From G963662605 sp963667005 (GTDB lineage: Bacteria; Bacteroidota; Ignavibacteria; Ignavibacteriales; Ignavibacteriaceae), in NCBI GenBank assembly GCA_963667005.1, contig OY762937.1:3162001-3226000 (forward strand): DNA of 64,000 nt. The letters run 5' to 3'. The position numbers were made by a program, and so were the translations under genes. Shown piece by piece: positions 8,216 through 16,335 of this stretch; position 1 is the first letter of the stretch; every line of letters starts with the position of its first letter. The notes beneath the pieces were generated by a model. It saw nothing but the letters and a program-made list of their open reading frames with translations. It searched no databases and was not told where the DNA came from.

Positions 8216-9058
8216 TCACCGTCTGTAAGTAATATCTACCTTGTTTTTTTCGTACAGCTCCTTCATATACTCATCAAATAGTTCAACCTTACGTTGGTTG
8301 ACCATTCGTTCTTCAACAATATTTTTCATTGTTTCAAAGGGCGGTACGCTTCCCTGCTGATACACTTTTTTCAATCGCACTACAGTAAAAACCGCAGGAC
8401 TGGTATGAAGTACAAGTGAAATTTCATTTTCATTCAAGAAATGCAGTACCCGGTATAAAACACCTGTTTCTAACTGATAATCAAGTTGAAAAACACTTTT
8501 ATTGTTTTCTGCAGCATTGTTCTTCCCGTTTATCAAATGCAGCGCGATGTCCCATCCTTTTGAGACGGCGACTTCATGAAATTCTGTCGCCTGCCCTTCT
8601 CCGGTGAAGGTTACCTGATCATATAAAAAACCCATGTCATTAATCCGGAAATACTCAGGATGCTGTTCATAATATTTTTTCAGATCATTTTCTGCAAACT
8701 TTACATTAAAATCTTCGGTCACTTTTTTCTTCAATAAAGAGGCCGCGATTTCTTTTTTTGCTTTTTCTACAAGATAATTATATCCATCCATCTTGGTGAT
8801 TCCCTCTGAGACCGCCTTCTGATATAAAAGCTCGGACCGTACCCAGTTTTGAACATATTCGGTACGGACAGACGGGTTCAAGGAATCATATCCTGTGCGT
8901 TGATTAAGTTCCGATTGGGACAGGTAGGAATCATTGACTCGGGCAGCATAACCGCCCGTCTTTTTTTCTTCACCGCACCCCGTAAAAAGAAGTGCGGTGA
9001 TAAGAAAAACAAAAACTAAGGCTAAACTATTGCTTAAAAGCTTGCGGGAGTACATCAT
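8216..9058 (-). CDS. SurA-like lipoprotein without a recognisable parvulin core
   Basis: I place the start at the ATG at 9058 (tandem Met codons) because the protein then opens with a lipoprotein signal, 'MMYSRKLLSNSLAL...FTGC', ahead of 'GEEKKTGGYAARVNDSYLSQ'. The longer reading frame to 9169 would extend into the upstream gene without a signal. The N-terminal part resembles the SurA chaperone fold ('VNDSYLSQSELNQRTGYD'); the C-terminal half keeps the length of a PPIase but lacks the usual HILI and GYHIIK motifs. It overlaps the upstream parvulin lipoprotein gene by about 30 bp, indicating translational coupling. Likely a chaperone-only OMP-biogenesis factor. Confidence 0.75.
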   Translation of the reverse strand: MMYSRKLLSNSLALVFVFLITALLFTGCGEEKKTGGYAARVNDSYLSQSELNQRTGYDSLNPSVRTEYVQNWVRSELLYQKAVSEGITKMDGYNYLVEKAKKEIAASLLKKKVTEDFNVKFAENDLKKYYEQHPEYFRINDMGFLYDQVTFTGEGQATEFHEVAVSKGWDIALHLINGKNNAAENNKSVFQLDYQLETGVLYRVLHFLNENEISLVLHTSPAVFTVVRLKKVYQQGSVPPFETMKNIVEERMVNQRKVELFDEYMKELYEKNKVDITYRR

Positions 9059-11006
9059 AGTGAAGTACAGGTTTATATTCCTTTTGAAGCGCATCATTGT
9101 ATTCGTTCTCAAGACGCTTGCTTTCCTCTTCCTGATAAGCACCGGAAACTTCAGCTTTTGCTTCTTCAAAAGTTTTTACACGTGCAGGTTCTTTTTTGAT
9201 TAACTGCAGTAACGAATATCCGCCTGAATTTGATACCGGAGCAGAAACATCACCGGGATTATTCAAACGATTTGCCTCCAGACAAAGCTGTGATGAATTA
9301 ACATCAGCCAAAGGATATTTACCGCCTCTATCACGGAATCCCGGGCGCTCAGTATATTTCACTACCAGAGTATCGAATGGAGTACCGCTCTTCAATTCGC
9401 CTTGGACCGCCTTCATTAATGAATCGCTCTTTACAAAAATTTCAGCGAATTCAACACGGTCATTCCATCTGTATTTTTCCTTATTAACATCATAATACTG
9501 AACGAGTTTGGCGCTATCCATGGCAATCTTGCCCCAAATTTCGTCATCCTGTAATTTAAAGATGAAGATACCGTTCTTATAGTCTTTCATTAAGTCAGCA
9601 AATTCTTCGTTCTTTGATTCAAGCGTCAAAGCCGATAATTCCAACACATGCTCGCTTGAATATTTTTTTACCGCATCGAGCATAAATGTTTTTGTGATGA
9701 GTTTATTATTTAAATCAGCCTGATTCTGCGCATAGTTGAAGAAATCATCAACTTTTACTACGTCATTTGTCATCGTAAACAAAGTCAGATCTTTGACTTC
9801 AGGATACCACGTAGCGGCAAAAACATCCGGAGTCATTTTAGTTGAATCACTCAGCTTAGTAAGTGCATCAACATTAGCAAGATTCAATGAATATTGGTAT
9901 GTTGATTTCAATGCAGCAACCATAGTATCATAATCCGCATTGTACCGTACTTGACGATATAACTGTTTCAAGTTTTCTTTATCCTCTTCGACAGTAGGAT
10001 ACGGTTTTTTGTCGGTTAATTTGATTATATGATATCCGTAGCTGGTCTTAATAATCGGAGAGATTTCGCCAACTTTAAGATTAAATGCTGCTTCGTCAAA
10101 TTCTTTGATCATCATGCGGCGTTCGAAGAAATTCAGATCACCGCCATTTTCTTTTGAAGCCTGATCCTTGGAATACTGTTTCGCGAGTTCAGCAAAATCG
10201 CCGCCGGCTTTCAGTTTCTGTGCGACCGTGTCAATAATCTTTTTCGCAGCAACTGAATCAACTTCGCCATTCTCATTGGTAAAATCAACCAGGATGTGGC
10301 TCGCACGAACAGCAGGAACGCGTTCTCTTTCTTCAGTTACTTTGATAATGTGATAGCCCCAGCGGGTTTTGATCGGTTCAGGATAAATATCCCCGACCTT
10401 TGTTTTATATACGGCTTCTTCAAATTCCGGCACGAGCATTCCGGCAGTAATATAATAAATATCTCCACCAATATTTTTTGAATATGTATCCTGTGTATAC
10501 AGGCTTACCATCTGTTCAAAGGTTTTGCCGTGCTTAATGCTATCTAAAAGCGCCAATGCTTTTTGGTGTGCGGCTTCGTCTCCGGTACTGTCCGGACGGA
10601 TCATCAGGTGGCTGACACGAAATTCTTTTTTACGCATCTCCCACAATCTTTTAATGTTCGGAGTAACCAAATTTCTTTCGAGCAGGAATGAAACACCTAC
10701 TTTTTTCTTGTAATCCACCAGTTCATTCTGCAAAGCCTGATTGGTATCATAGCCGCGCTTCTGCGCATCGGCTAATTTCATTTTGTATTTTACGTAGAGA
10801 TCGAGAAAATTCTCATATTGTTTAATAGTATCGGTACCCTGTTTACCTGTGGCACTGCTGTTTTTCAGATAAGCTTTCTCAAACTCATTCATGGTAATTT
10901 TTGATTTACCATATTCTGCTACAACAATATCACTATGTTTCGGAGAACAGCCCCATAAGCTTAATCCGATAATCAAAGACAATACATATAGATGAATGTT
11001 TTTCAT
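9027..11006 (-). CDS. multi-parvulin peptidyl-prolyl isomerase lipoprotein
   Basis: A 659-residue lipoprotein (signal with lipobox 'SLWGC', then 'SPKHSDIVVAEYGKSKITMNEFE'). After an N-terminal SurA-like helical part come two clear parvulin domains, each with an 'SHLM' or 'SHILV' start, an 'F..M' or 'F.ELA' helix, 'GGD' and a 'GYHIIK' end. A third, weaker copy lies near the C terminus ('FAEIFVKSDS', 'TLVVKYTERPGFRDRGG', 'GGYSLLQLIKKEPA'). It most likely folds or escorts secreted and outer-membrane proteins. It is the first gene of the tandem PPIase pair, with a 246-bp divergent gap to rlmN. Confidence 0.88.
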   Translation of the reverse strand: MKNIHLYVLSLIIGLSLWGCSPKHSDIVVAEYGKSKITMNEFEKAYLKNSSATGKQGTDTIKQYENFLDLYVKYKMKLADAQKRGYDTNQALQNELVDYKKKVGVSFLLERNLVTPNIKRLWEMRKKEFRVSHLMIRPDSTGDEAAHQKALALLDSIKHGKTFEQMVSLYTQDTYSKNIGGDIYYITAGMLVPEFEEAVYKTKVGDIYPEPIKTRWGYHIIKVTEERERVPAVRASHILVDFTNENGEVDSVAAKKIIDTVAQKLKAGGDFAELAKQYSKDQASKENGGDLNFFERRMMIKEFDEAAFNLKVGEISPIIKTSYGYHIIKLTDKKPYPTVEEDKENLKQLYRQVRYNADYDTMVAALKSTYQYSLNLANVDALTKLSDSTKMTPDVFAATWYPEVKDLTLFTMTNDVVKVDDFFNYAQNQADLNNKLITKTFMLDAVKKYSSEHVLELSALTLESKNEEFADLMKDYKNGIFIFKLQDDEIWGKIAMDSAKLVQYYDVNKEKYRWNDRVEFAEIFVKSDSLMKAVQGELKSGTPFDTLVVKYTERPGFRDRGGKYPLADVNSSQLCLEANRLNNPGDVSAPVSNSGGYSLLQLIKKEPARVKTFEEAKAEVSGAYQEEESKRLENEYNDALQKEYKPVLHYDVLPQAFKQ

Positions 11007-11252
11007 AAGAAGTAATGACTCCGTTCTATATTACTAAATAAATACTCAGACCCTGTTTTTTGACGCATTGAGATCGAAACAGGTTTCATTAACAAGAGAA
11101 TAAAAAATTAAAATGTAATTAAGTATTTTAGCGATAACCGCATGGAAAAACAAGGATTTTCTATCATTTAGAAGGCATTTTGGAGCAATATTCCGTATAT
11201 TTGACATTATTATTTTAAGAAAACTAATTCAGCAACAGAAAACCAGATTCTC
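11007..11252. promoter_or_regulatory. divergent promoter region, PPIase lipoprotein / rlmN
   Basis: No gene is seen here. An inverted repeat CCTGTTT (11052-11058) / AAACAGG (11077-11083) lies close to the PPIase start. A plus-strand TATATTTG at 11196-11203 matches the Bacteroidota -7 promoter consensus and is placed to serve rlmN; no good -33 TTTG lies at the expected distance. Confidence 0.4.
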
Positions 11253-12311
11253 GTGACAAAAACCGTTCTAAAAGGCCGTACATTACCCGAACTTCAAGCC
11301 CTTTTTGCCGAAATGGGCCAACCGAAGTATCGGGCCGAACAGGTATTTAACTGGTTGTACAATCATAAGGTGTTTTCGTTTGCTGAAATGGAGAACCTGC
11401 CTAAATCGCTCAGAGCAGAACTTGAAGAAAAATTCACCATTCAGACTCTCGAAAAGGTGCAAGAAGAAAGATCCAGCAACTCTGGTACTACGAAGATAAT
11501 CTATAAAACCGGACACGGGCACGTCATTGAATCTGTCATCATTCCTGATGAAGGGCGGGCAACACTCTGCATTTCAACCCAGGTCGGCTGTCCCCTTGAC
11601 TGCAGTTTTTGTGCAACGGGCCTCATGGGCTTCAAAATGAATCTAACGCCCGGGGAAATCTTTGATCAGTACGCCCTTGCGCAGGCTGGTTATCCTGATC
11701 CGATAACAAACCTGGTATATATGGGCATGGGTGAACCGCTGATTAATTATGATGCGACAGTCCGGTCACTCGAAATTTTCTCAGAAGAACTTACAAAAGG
11801 CATCAGCCTAAAAAAAATCACCGTCTCCACATCGGGTATTCCGCATAAAATCAAAGAACTGGCAAATACTAAATTAAAAGTGAAGTTAGCTTTGTCTCTG
11901 CATTCCTGTTTTGAGGATATCCGCTCACAGATCATGCCCGTGAATAAGAAGTATTCATTAAAATCGAATCTTGAAGCAATACGGTATTACGCCGCAAAAA
12001 CGGACACCCGGATAACCTTTGAATATATTATGCTGAAGGATGTGAATGATCGCCCGGAAGATGTTAAGGCACTCATTAAACTGTGCCGGAGCGTTCCTTC
12101 AAAGGTTAATATAATTCCTTTCAATTCACTTAAGCATATGAACCCTTCAGGATTTTCGGGTACACTCGTCCCGACTTCACGCCCGGATATAGAAATATTT
12201 GCCTCCAAACTTCGTGAAGCAAATATCACAGTAATGCTGAGAGACACAAAAGGCGATGACATTGCCGCTGCCTGCGGTCAGCTCGCCATCAAGGAACAAA
12301 CATTTAAATGA
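11253..12311 (+). CDS. rlmN: dual-specificity RNA methyltransferase RlmN
   Basis: This radical-SAM enzyme methylates C2 of A2503 in 23S rRNA and of A37 in some tRNAs. The 352-residue translation has the CX3CX2C cluster motif at C113/C117/C120 ('CPLDCSFC'), 'YMGMGEPLINYD' for SAM binding, 'ISTQVGC' with C106, and the C-terminal cysteine C341 in 'AAACGQLA', the position that is methylated in the known mechanism. It starts with GTG at 11253. The 3' end overlaps the next methyltransferase by 4 bp (ATGA), forming a two-gene RNA-modification unit. Confidence 0.95.
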   Translation: MTKTVLKGRTLPELQALFAEMGQPKYRAEQVFNWLYNHKVFSFAEMENLPKSLRAELEEKFTIQTLEKVQEERSSNSGTTKIIYKTGHGHVIESVIIPDEGRATLCISTQVGCPLDCSFCATGLMGFKMNLTPGEIFDQYALAQAGYPDPITNLVYMGMGEPLINYDATVRSLEIFSEELTKGISLKKITVSTSGIPHKIKELANTKLKVKLALSLHSCFEDIRSQIMPVNKKYSLKSNLEAIRYYAAKTDTRITFEYIMLKDVNDRPEDVKALIKLCRSVPSKVNIIPFNSLKHMNPSGFSGTLVPTSRPDIEIFASKLREANITVMLRDTKGDDIAAACGQLAIKEQTFK

Positions 12312-12862
12312 AAAAGAAAACGCACGACGAAATCTCCATAAACCGGCCCAAGCTTGAAGCCGTTCCGGATGTAAAAAAACTCCCCGTTGCAGTTATCCTA
12401 AACAACATACGCAGCACATATAATGTGGGTTCAATCTTTAGAACTTCCGACGGAGCGATGATTCAAAAACTGTACTGTTGCGGCTTTACTCCTGCCCCTC
12501 CGAAAAAAGAAATATTGAAAACCGCTTTGGGTGCAACGGAAAGTGTTGCATGGGAGTATGTTAAAGATCCGATGGAAGTGGTTCTGCAACTGAAGAGCGA
12601 AGGATATAAAATTGCAGCTTTAGAGTTAACAGAAGGCAGCATTCCACACTACAAAGTTTCACCCCAAAACTTTCCATTGGCGCTTATCATTGGGAATGAA
12701 ATAACCGGCGTTTCACAGGAACTGCTTGATCTGTGTGACATGGCTTTGGAGATACCTCAGTATGGGATAAAACAATCGTTGAATGTTGCAGTCGCTTACG
12801 GCATATCAATTTTTGAACTTCGCCGTTTGTTCGATGAAGATTGCGCCGCTCAGAATTCATGA
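12308..12862 (+). CDS. TrmH/SpoU-family RNA 2'-O-methyltransferase
   Basis: A 184-residue SPOUT-fold methyltransferase. Family motifs: 'NNIRSTYNVGSIFRTSDGA' (motif 1, with the Asn and Arg), 'LIIGNEITGVSQELLDLCD' (motif 2) and 'IPQYGIKQSLNVAVAYGISIFE' (motif 3), which together form the trefoil-knot SAM site. It lacks the N-terminal substrate-binding extension of RlmB and is in the size range of small SpoU proteins, so the target (tRNA or rRNA position) cannot be given. It is translationally coupled to rlmN by a 4-bp overlap. Confidence 0.9.
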   Translation: MKKKTHDEISINRPKLEAVPDVKKLPVAVILNNIRSTYNVGSIFRTSDGAMIQKLYCCGFTPAPPKKEILKTALGATESVAWEYVKDPMEVVLQLKSEGYKIAALELTEGSIPHYKVSPQNFPLALIIGNEITGVSQELLDLCDMALEIPQYGIKQSLNVAVAYGISIFELRRLFDEDCAAQNS

Positions 12863-12879
12863 TGTAATCTTAAAATAGC

Positions 12880-12907
12880 GTTAATTTCATGTTAATAAAG
12901 TATTAAG
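12880..12907 (+). promoter_or_regulatory. 11-bp-spaced direct repeats, Pho-box-like
   Basis: Three hexamers, GTTAAT (12880-12885), GTTAAT (12891-12896) and ATTAAG (12902-12907), recur at exactly 11-bp steps upstream of the PhoB-like gene. OmpR/PhoB regulators typically bind direct repeats with an 11-bp period, so this is a candidate autoregulatory site. A further repeated word, TTCATGTT, occurs at 12886 and 12921. Confidence 0.5.
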
Positions 12908-12976
12908 AATGTAATTTCAGTTCATGTTTACTGTAATATTGACTTAACATTTATTCATATTCCTCTTTAAAACTGC

Positions 12977-12984
12977 TATATTTG
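12977..12984 (+). promoter_or_regulatory. candidate -7 promoter element (TATATTTG)
   Basis: TATATTTG, matching the Bacteroidota consensus TAnnTTTG, ends 22 bp before the ATG of the PhoB-like gene. The -33 element is not clear; an ATTTA-type sequence lies near the expected position. Confidence 0.4.
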
Positions 12985-13006
12985 TAGAAAAACGAAAAGA
13001 AAATAC

Positions 13007-13684
13007 ATGAAGAAACGCATTCTGATTGTTGACGACGAAAAAGATATAATCGAAGTTCTTACCTATAATCTTACTAAAGAGGGATACGAAATAATTTCCG
13101 CAAATAACGGGAAAGAAGTTCTGGATATTGATGTTACAAAAGTCGATCTCATCATCCTTGACATCATGCTGCCCGGAATGAACGGTTATGAAATATGCAA
13201 AGTGCTCAAAGCAAATCCCCTATCGGCGAAAATTCCCATTATCTTTCTCACGGCAAAAAATACTGAACTTGATGAAATACTCGGCCTGGAAATCGGCGCT
13301 GAAGATTATCTGGTAAAACCGATAAGCATCCATAAGCTTCTCGCAAGAATAAAAACCATTTTCCGCCGTGATAATTCACACGAGACCGCTGAACCGGTTA
13401 TTGTTATTGATGATTTGGTCGTTGATACAAACAACTATACGGTTAAAGTAAATGACGTGGATGTCCCTTTTACGAAAAAAGAGTTCGAGTCCCTCCTGTT
13501 CCTTATCCGGCATAAAGGCACGATTGTTACTAGAGAAAAGCTCTTTAGCACGATTTGGGGGAACGACGTGGTAGTCGGCCAAAGAACTATAGATGTACAC
13601 ATCCGCCATATCAGGGAAAAATTAGGCGATAAAAGCAATCTGATTGAAACCATTAAAGGGGTCGGTTACCGATTCAAAAAATAA
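13007..13684 (+). CDS. phoB: PhoB-like OmpR-family response regulator
   Basis: A 225-residue regulator with a receiver (D9/D10, phosphoacceptor D52 in 'LIILDIMLPGMNG', 'FLTAK', 'LVKPIS') followed by a winged-helix DNA-binding domain ('FTKKEFESLLFLIRHKG', 'VGQRTIDVHIRHIREKLG', 'IETIKGVGYRFKK'). It precedes a membrane kinase with a 1-bp overlap (TAATG). The closeness to PhoB/PhoP and the repeats upstream suggest phosphate response, but no phosphate transport genes are in the window, so the physiological signal is inferred. Confidence 0.85.
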   Translation: MKKRILIVDDEKDIIEVLTYNLTKEGYEIISANNGKEVLDIDVTKVDLIILDIMLPGMNGYEICKVLKANPLSAKIPIIFLTAKNTELDEILGLEIGAEDYLVKPISIHKLLARIKTIFRRDNSHETAEPVIVIDDLVVDTNNYTVKVNDVDVPFTKKEFESLLFLIRHKGTIVTREKLFSTIWGNDVVVGQRTIDVHIRHIREKLGDKSNLIETIKGVGYRFKK

Positions 13685-15123
13685 TGTTTGTCAGAATCCG
13701 CACCAAAATAGTCATTGTCTATCTCCTATTCGCAATAGTAATTATAGGGGCATTGGGCATGCTTGCCGGGTACCGGGTTGAAAAAATATTCCATGATAAC
13801 ATGAACCGCTCCCTGACGCAAAACATTGACTTTATCACCTACTACCTGAATGACATCTCCAACAAGCCTGCGGACAGTATATCCGCCCATTTACAGAGCT
13901 TTGCCAAACGTGCGCATCTACGTATAACACTGATTGACAGCCTCGGCAATGTAGTGATGGAGTCTGAAGTAGAAAAAGCGAATTCACCGCATTTGCTCAA
14001 TCATCTGAATAGACCTGAAATAGCCAGCGCCAGAAAAAATACCATAGGCAGCAACATAAGGATGAGTAGTACCACACATCAGGAGTATCTCTATGTTGCA
14101 AAAAAGGTTTCTATTCCGGGTCAGGCAGAAGTATATAAAAATATCCAGTATATCAGGGTGAGTATCCCCCTTTCTTACTATAATTCTACGATACATGAAA
14201 TCAGATCATCAATTATCGTGATTTCCCTGCTCGTACTATTCTTGGTTATTATCCTGAGCCTCTTTATCTCAAAGAAGATGACTGACCCGATAGTTAAGCT
14301 TACAGACGAGATTCGCATTATTGCCGGCGGGAATTATAACAAGATACTTTCTGTCCGTTCTAATGATGAAATTAAGATGCTCATCGAGTCAATTAATCAA
14401 CTCGTTGAAAAGATCAACCGTGAAATGAATGAACTGCAAAAGTCTTCGATGATCCGCTCTCAATTTCTTGCCAATGTTTCTCATGAGCTGCGTACCCCGC
14501 TATTCTCCATTCAGGCATTTATTGAAACACTTCTGGCTGGTGCATTGGAGGATGCCGCGGTAAATGAAAAATACCTAAAGAAAGCTTTATTCCACGTTGA
14601 GAGATTGAACAACTTACTCAATGATCTTATTGATATTTCCAGAATAGAATCAAAAGAACTGAAGCTGGCTTTCCATTCATTCCCCATTATTGAATTTCTC
14701 CTGAAAATTGTTGAAACCGAAAAGTTTTCAGCAAACCAGAAAGGCATTACACTCATTCTCGATCTTGGAGCAGATATTAGACTATATGCTGACAAGGACC
14801 GCCTTGCGCAAGTAATGTACAATCTGATTGATAACGCAATCAGGTATAACCCTCCTGGGACGGTTATCCGCGTATTTTATGAAGTTAAGGATTCACAGGT
14901 CACGCTCTTTGTAAAAGACAATGGGGCTGGAATCGGCAAAGAGCACCTCCCGCGGTTATTCGAACGTTTTTACCGGGTAGAAAAAGAGCGCTCCAGAGAA
15001 ACGGGTGGAACAGGTTTGGGACTCGCCATTGTAAAGCATATTGTTGAAGCTCACAACAGCAGCATTTCCGTCGAGAGCGAAATCGGCAAGGGCACGACAT
15101 TTTATTTCACATTAAAAATTTAA
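13684..15123 (+). CDS. phoR: PhoR-like membrane sensor histidine kinase
   Basis: A 479-residue kinase. Two membrane segments (about 8-30 and 175-196) bracket a periplasmic sensor of about 145 residues; then follow HAMP ('KKMTDPIVKLTDEIRIIAGGNYN'), HisKA with H267 in 'NVSHELRTPLF', and HATPase with 'NLIDNAIRYNP' , 'DNGAGIGKEHL' and 'TGGTGLGLAIVKHIV'. No PAS domain is evident between HAMP and HisKA, unlike Escherichia coli PhoR. It is cotranscribed with the response regulator and is surely its cognate kinase. Confidence 0.88.
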   Translation: MFVRIRTKIVIVYLLFAIVIIGALGMLAGYRVEKIFHDNMNRSLTQNIDFITYYLNDISNKPADSISAHLQSFAKRAHLRITLIDSLGNVVMESEVEKANSPHLLNHLNRPEIASARKNTIGSNIRMSSTTHQEYLYVAKKVSIPGQAEVYKNIQYIRVSIPLSYYNSTIHEIRSSIIVISLLVLFLVIILSLFISKKMTDPIVKLTDEIRIIAGGNYNKILSVRSNDEIKMLIESINQLVEKINREMNELQKSSMIRSQFLANVSHELRTPLFSIQAFIETLLAGALEDAAVNEKYLKKALFHVERLNNLLNDLIDISRIESKELKLAFHSFPIIEFLLKIVETEKFSANQKGITLILDLGADIRLYADKDRLAQVMYNLIDNAIRYNPPGTVIRVFYEVKDSQVTLFVKDNGAGIGKEHLPRLFERFYRVEKERSRETGGTGLGLAIVKHIVEAHNSSISVESEIGKGTTFYFTLKI

Positions 15124-15213
15124 TCGCCCCCTTACCGTTCATCACTTAATCGCATTTAAGCCTTCAATTCGATACAATAATTTTATATATTCACACAGAT
15201 AAAGAATATAATT

Positions 15214-15957
15214 ATGCATAATATGTACCGAATAATAAGGTTCTCCCTATTATCCCTGTTGCTTTTAGTCGCACCGCTCATGGGGCAGGCATCTGTGCCG
15301 AAATTGACACAGTGGGCAACCGATCTTACGGGAACACTTTCACAAAGCCAAATTGAAGAATTAACCGGCAATCTCAAACGCTTCGAGGATTCAACTTCCA
15401 ATCAAATAGTTGTACTGATGATTCCCACGCTCGACGGTCAGGATATCACTGATTATGCGTATCAGGTAGCTAGTCAAAATCAGATAGGCACAAAACAACT
15501 TAATAACGGAATCCTGGTTCTTATCGCCAAAAATGATAAAAAGGCACGTATTGAAATAGGCGCGGGACTTGAGGGAGCTCTCCCCGATGCAACAGCGAGT
15601 TATATCGTTAGAAACGAGATGATCCCGTTCTTCAAAGAGGGTGATTATTTTGGCGGTATATCTGCGGGAGTCAGCGCAATAACTAAGGCAACAGCCGGCG
15701 AATATAAAATAAAACCTGAAAAGAAAAGCAAGGGTAAGAAATTCAATGCCTTCAGCTTATTGATTATCGTAATTTTTATCATCTTTTCTGTACTGCCGGG
15801 ACGCAGACGCGGAATCTTTTTCGGCGGTTTTGGAGGCGGTGGATTCGGCGGAGGCGGATTTGGAGGTTTTGGTTCAGGCGGCGGCGGTGGTGGATTCGGC
15901 GGCTTCTCTGGAGGAGGCGGCGGATTCGGCGGAGGCGGTGCCGGTGGAAGCTGGTAG
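15214..15957 (+). CDS. TPM-domain protein (YgcG/DUF477 family) with Gly-rich tail
   Basis: A 247-residue membrane-anchored protein: an N-terminal signal/anchor, a TPM domain (about 30-160; 'VPKLTQWATDLTGTLSQSQ', 'NGILVLIAKNDKKARIEIG', 'GDYFGGISAGV'), a C-terminal membrane helix ('AFSLLIIVIFIIFSVLPG') and a Gly/Phe-rich tail of GGFGGGG type over the last 40 residues or so. TPM proteins have been linked to phosphatase activity and photosystem repair, but the role in this group is uncertain. They are often next to lemA, which is absent here. An in-frame ATG at 15223 is an alternative start. Confidence 0.85.
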   Translation: MHNMYRIIRFSLLSLLLLVAPLMGQASVPKLTQWATDLTGTLSQSQIEELTGNLKRFEDSTSNQIVVLMIPTLDGQDITDYAYQVASQNQIGTKQLNNGILVLIAKNDKKARIEIGAGLEGALPDATASYIVRNEMIPFFKEGDYFGGISAGVSAITKATAGEYKIKPEKKSKGKKFNAFSLLIIVIFIIFSVLPGRRRGIFFGGFGGGGFGGGGFGGFGSGGGGGGFGGFSGGGGGFGGGGAGGSW

Positions 15958-15993
15958 TTTTAGTTTTCAATTGACGTAATAAATGGAGAAATC

Positions 15994-16329
15994 ATGATTG
16001 ATCAACACTTAGCAACAACAGCATTCAATATTGACGGCTACACTGTAGTAAAAAATCTAGGACTCGTTCGTGGTATTGTCGTCCGTTCCCGTTCCATATT
16101 CGGAACCATCGGCGCAAGTTTCCAAACACTCGTCGGCGGAAATATTACCCTTCTTTCAGAACTTTGCGAAAAAACCAGAATTGACGCCTACGTCATGATG
16201 TTGAAACATGCACAGGAAATCGGTGCAAACGGTGTTATCGGTGTCAGATATGATGCGACCGAGATTATGCAGGGTGTAACGGAAGTTCTTTGTTATGGTA
16301 CAGCGGTGGTGTTCGAAAAGAAAGCTTAA
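15994..16329 (+). CDS. YbjQ/UPF0145 family protein
   Basis: A 111-residue protein of the YbjQ family (putative heavy-metal-binding, DUF74). Recognisable stretches are 'GYTVVKNLGLVRGIVVRSRS', 'AYVMMLKHAQEIGANGVIGV' and 'TEVLCYGTAVV', the C-terminal 'YGTAV' being typical. The biochemical function is not established; the family forms pentamers in structures. The start has 'ATGGAGAAATC' upstream acting as a ribosome binding site. It lies between the TPM gene and the BatA-like gene, all on the plus strand. Confidence 0.88.
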   Translation: MIDQHLATTAFNIDGYTVVKNLGLVRGIVVRSRSIFGTIGASFQTLVGGNITLLSELCEKTRIDAYVMMLKHAQEIGANGVIGVRYDATEIMQGVTEVLCYGTAVVFEKKA

Positions 16330-16335
16330 CACTCA

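Noticed and set aside
9059..9169. longer start for the SurA-like lipoprotein
   Set aside because: It lacks a signal sequence and only extends across the upstream gene; the ATG at 9058 gives a proper lipoprotein signal.
15779..15970. Arg/His-rich ORF opposite the TPM gene
   Set aside because: It is the complement of the Gly/Phe-rich coding tail, so its composition is an artefact.
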